The translations under genes were made by a program, and so were the position numbers. A DNA stretch of 5,634 nucleotides, from assembly GCA_016764835.1 (NCBI GenBank), contig JAESRD010000317.1:1-5634 (forward strand), given 5' to 3'. Every line of letters begins with the position of its first letter. The stretch's first letter is position 1. This document shows, piece by piece, positions 5,614 through 5,634 of the stretch. The stretch is from Paracoccaceae bacterium (GTDB lineage Bacteria > Pseudomonadota > Alphaproteobacteria > Rhodobacterales > Rhodobacteraceae). The notes beneath the pieces are model-generated. The model had not been told where the DNA came from. It did no database searches and worked only from the letters and a program-made list of their open reading frames with translations.

Positions 5614-5634
5614 ATGGCCGATACGCCCGAAACA
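5614..5634 (+). CDS. 5' end of a gene that leaves the window (first 7 codons)
   Basis: ATG at 5614 opens MADTPET and runs off the right edge. It is supported by GGAG six bases upstream and by a preceding 159-base non-coding gap in which a promoter-like pair can be seen. Seven residues are too few to name a product. The gene is divergent from the small membrane-protein ORF. Confidence 0.6.

Overview
The window looks like a piece of a moderately GC-rich proteobacterial chromosome, most likely alphaproteobacterial. This rests on the style of the IS481-family transposase tail, a long PhnA-like protein, strong AAGGAG/GGAGG ribosome sites and codon use; no rRNA or other phylogenetic marker is present, so it is an inference. 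No tRNA, rRNA, CRISPR array or intact mobile element is visible.

Layout, left to right. Positions 1-145 hold the 3' end of an IS481-type transposase on the + strand. Its normal stop and right inverted repeat cannot be recognised. From there to 3634, on the - strand, lies a two-gene unit. The first gene (3634-512) encodes a 1040-residue multi-enzyme protein: an SGNH/GDSL hydrolase, then a trypsin/V8-like serine protease, then a domain with a Cys motif resembling L,D-transpeptidases, then a peptidoglycan-binding domain. The second gene (486-124) starts 25 bases downstream and encodes a 120-residue protein with a clear signal peptide and no family I recognise. Its last codons run into the IS-derived DNA.

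Positions 3635-3876 are a divergent intergenic region carrying at least two inverted repeats. On its other side, on the + strand, is a PhnA-like zinc-ribbon protein (3877-4419). It overlaps tail to tail by 14 bases with a RimJ/RimL-type GNAT acetyltransferase on the - strand (5086-4406). Upstream of that, also on the - strand, is a small AT-richer membrane-protein ORF (5454-5152). The window ends with the first seven codons of a + strand gene starting at 5614.

How they may work together. The PhnA-like protein, the acetyltransferase and the small membrane protein look like ordinary, unlinked genes. The notable unit is the 1040-residue protein plus its small secreted partner. The large protein has three apparently intact catalytic centres and a cell-wall-binding module but no N-terminal signal peptide, while the small neighbour does have one. 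This arrangement resembles an envelope-targeting effector with a periplasmic partner or immunity protein. That reading is inference from architecture only; no secretion-system gene lies in the window.
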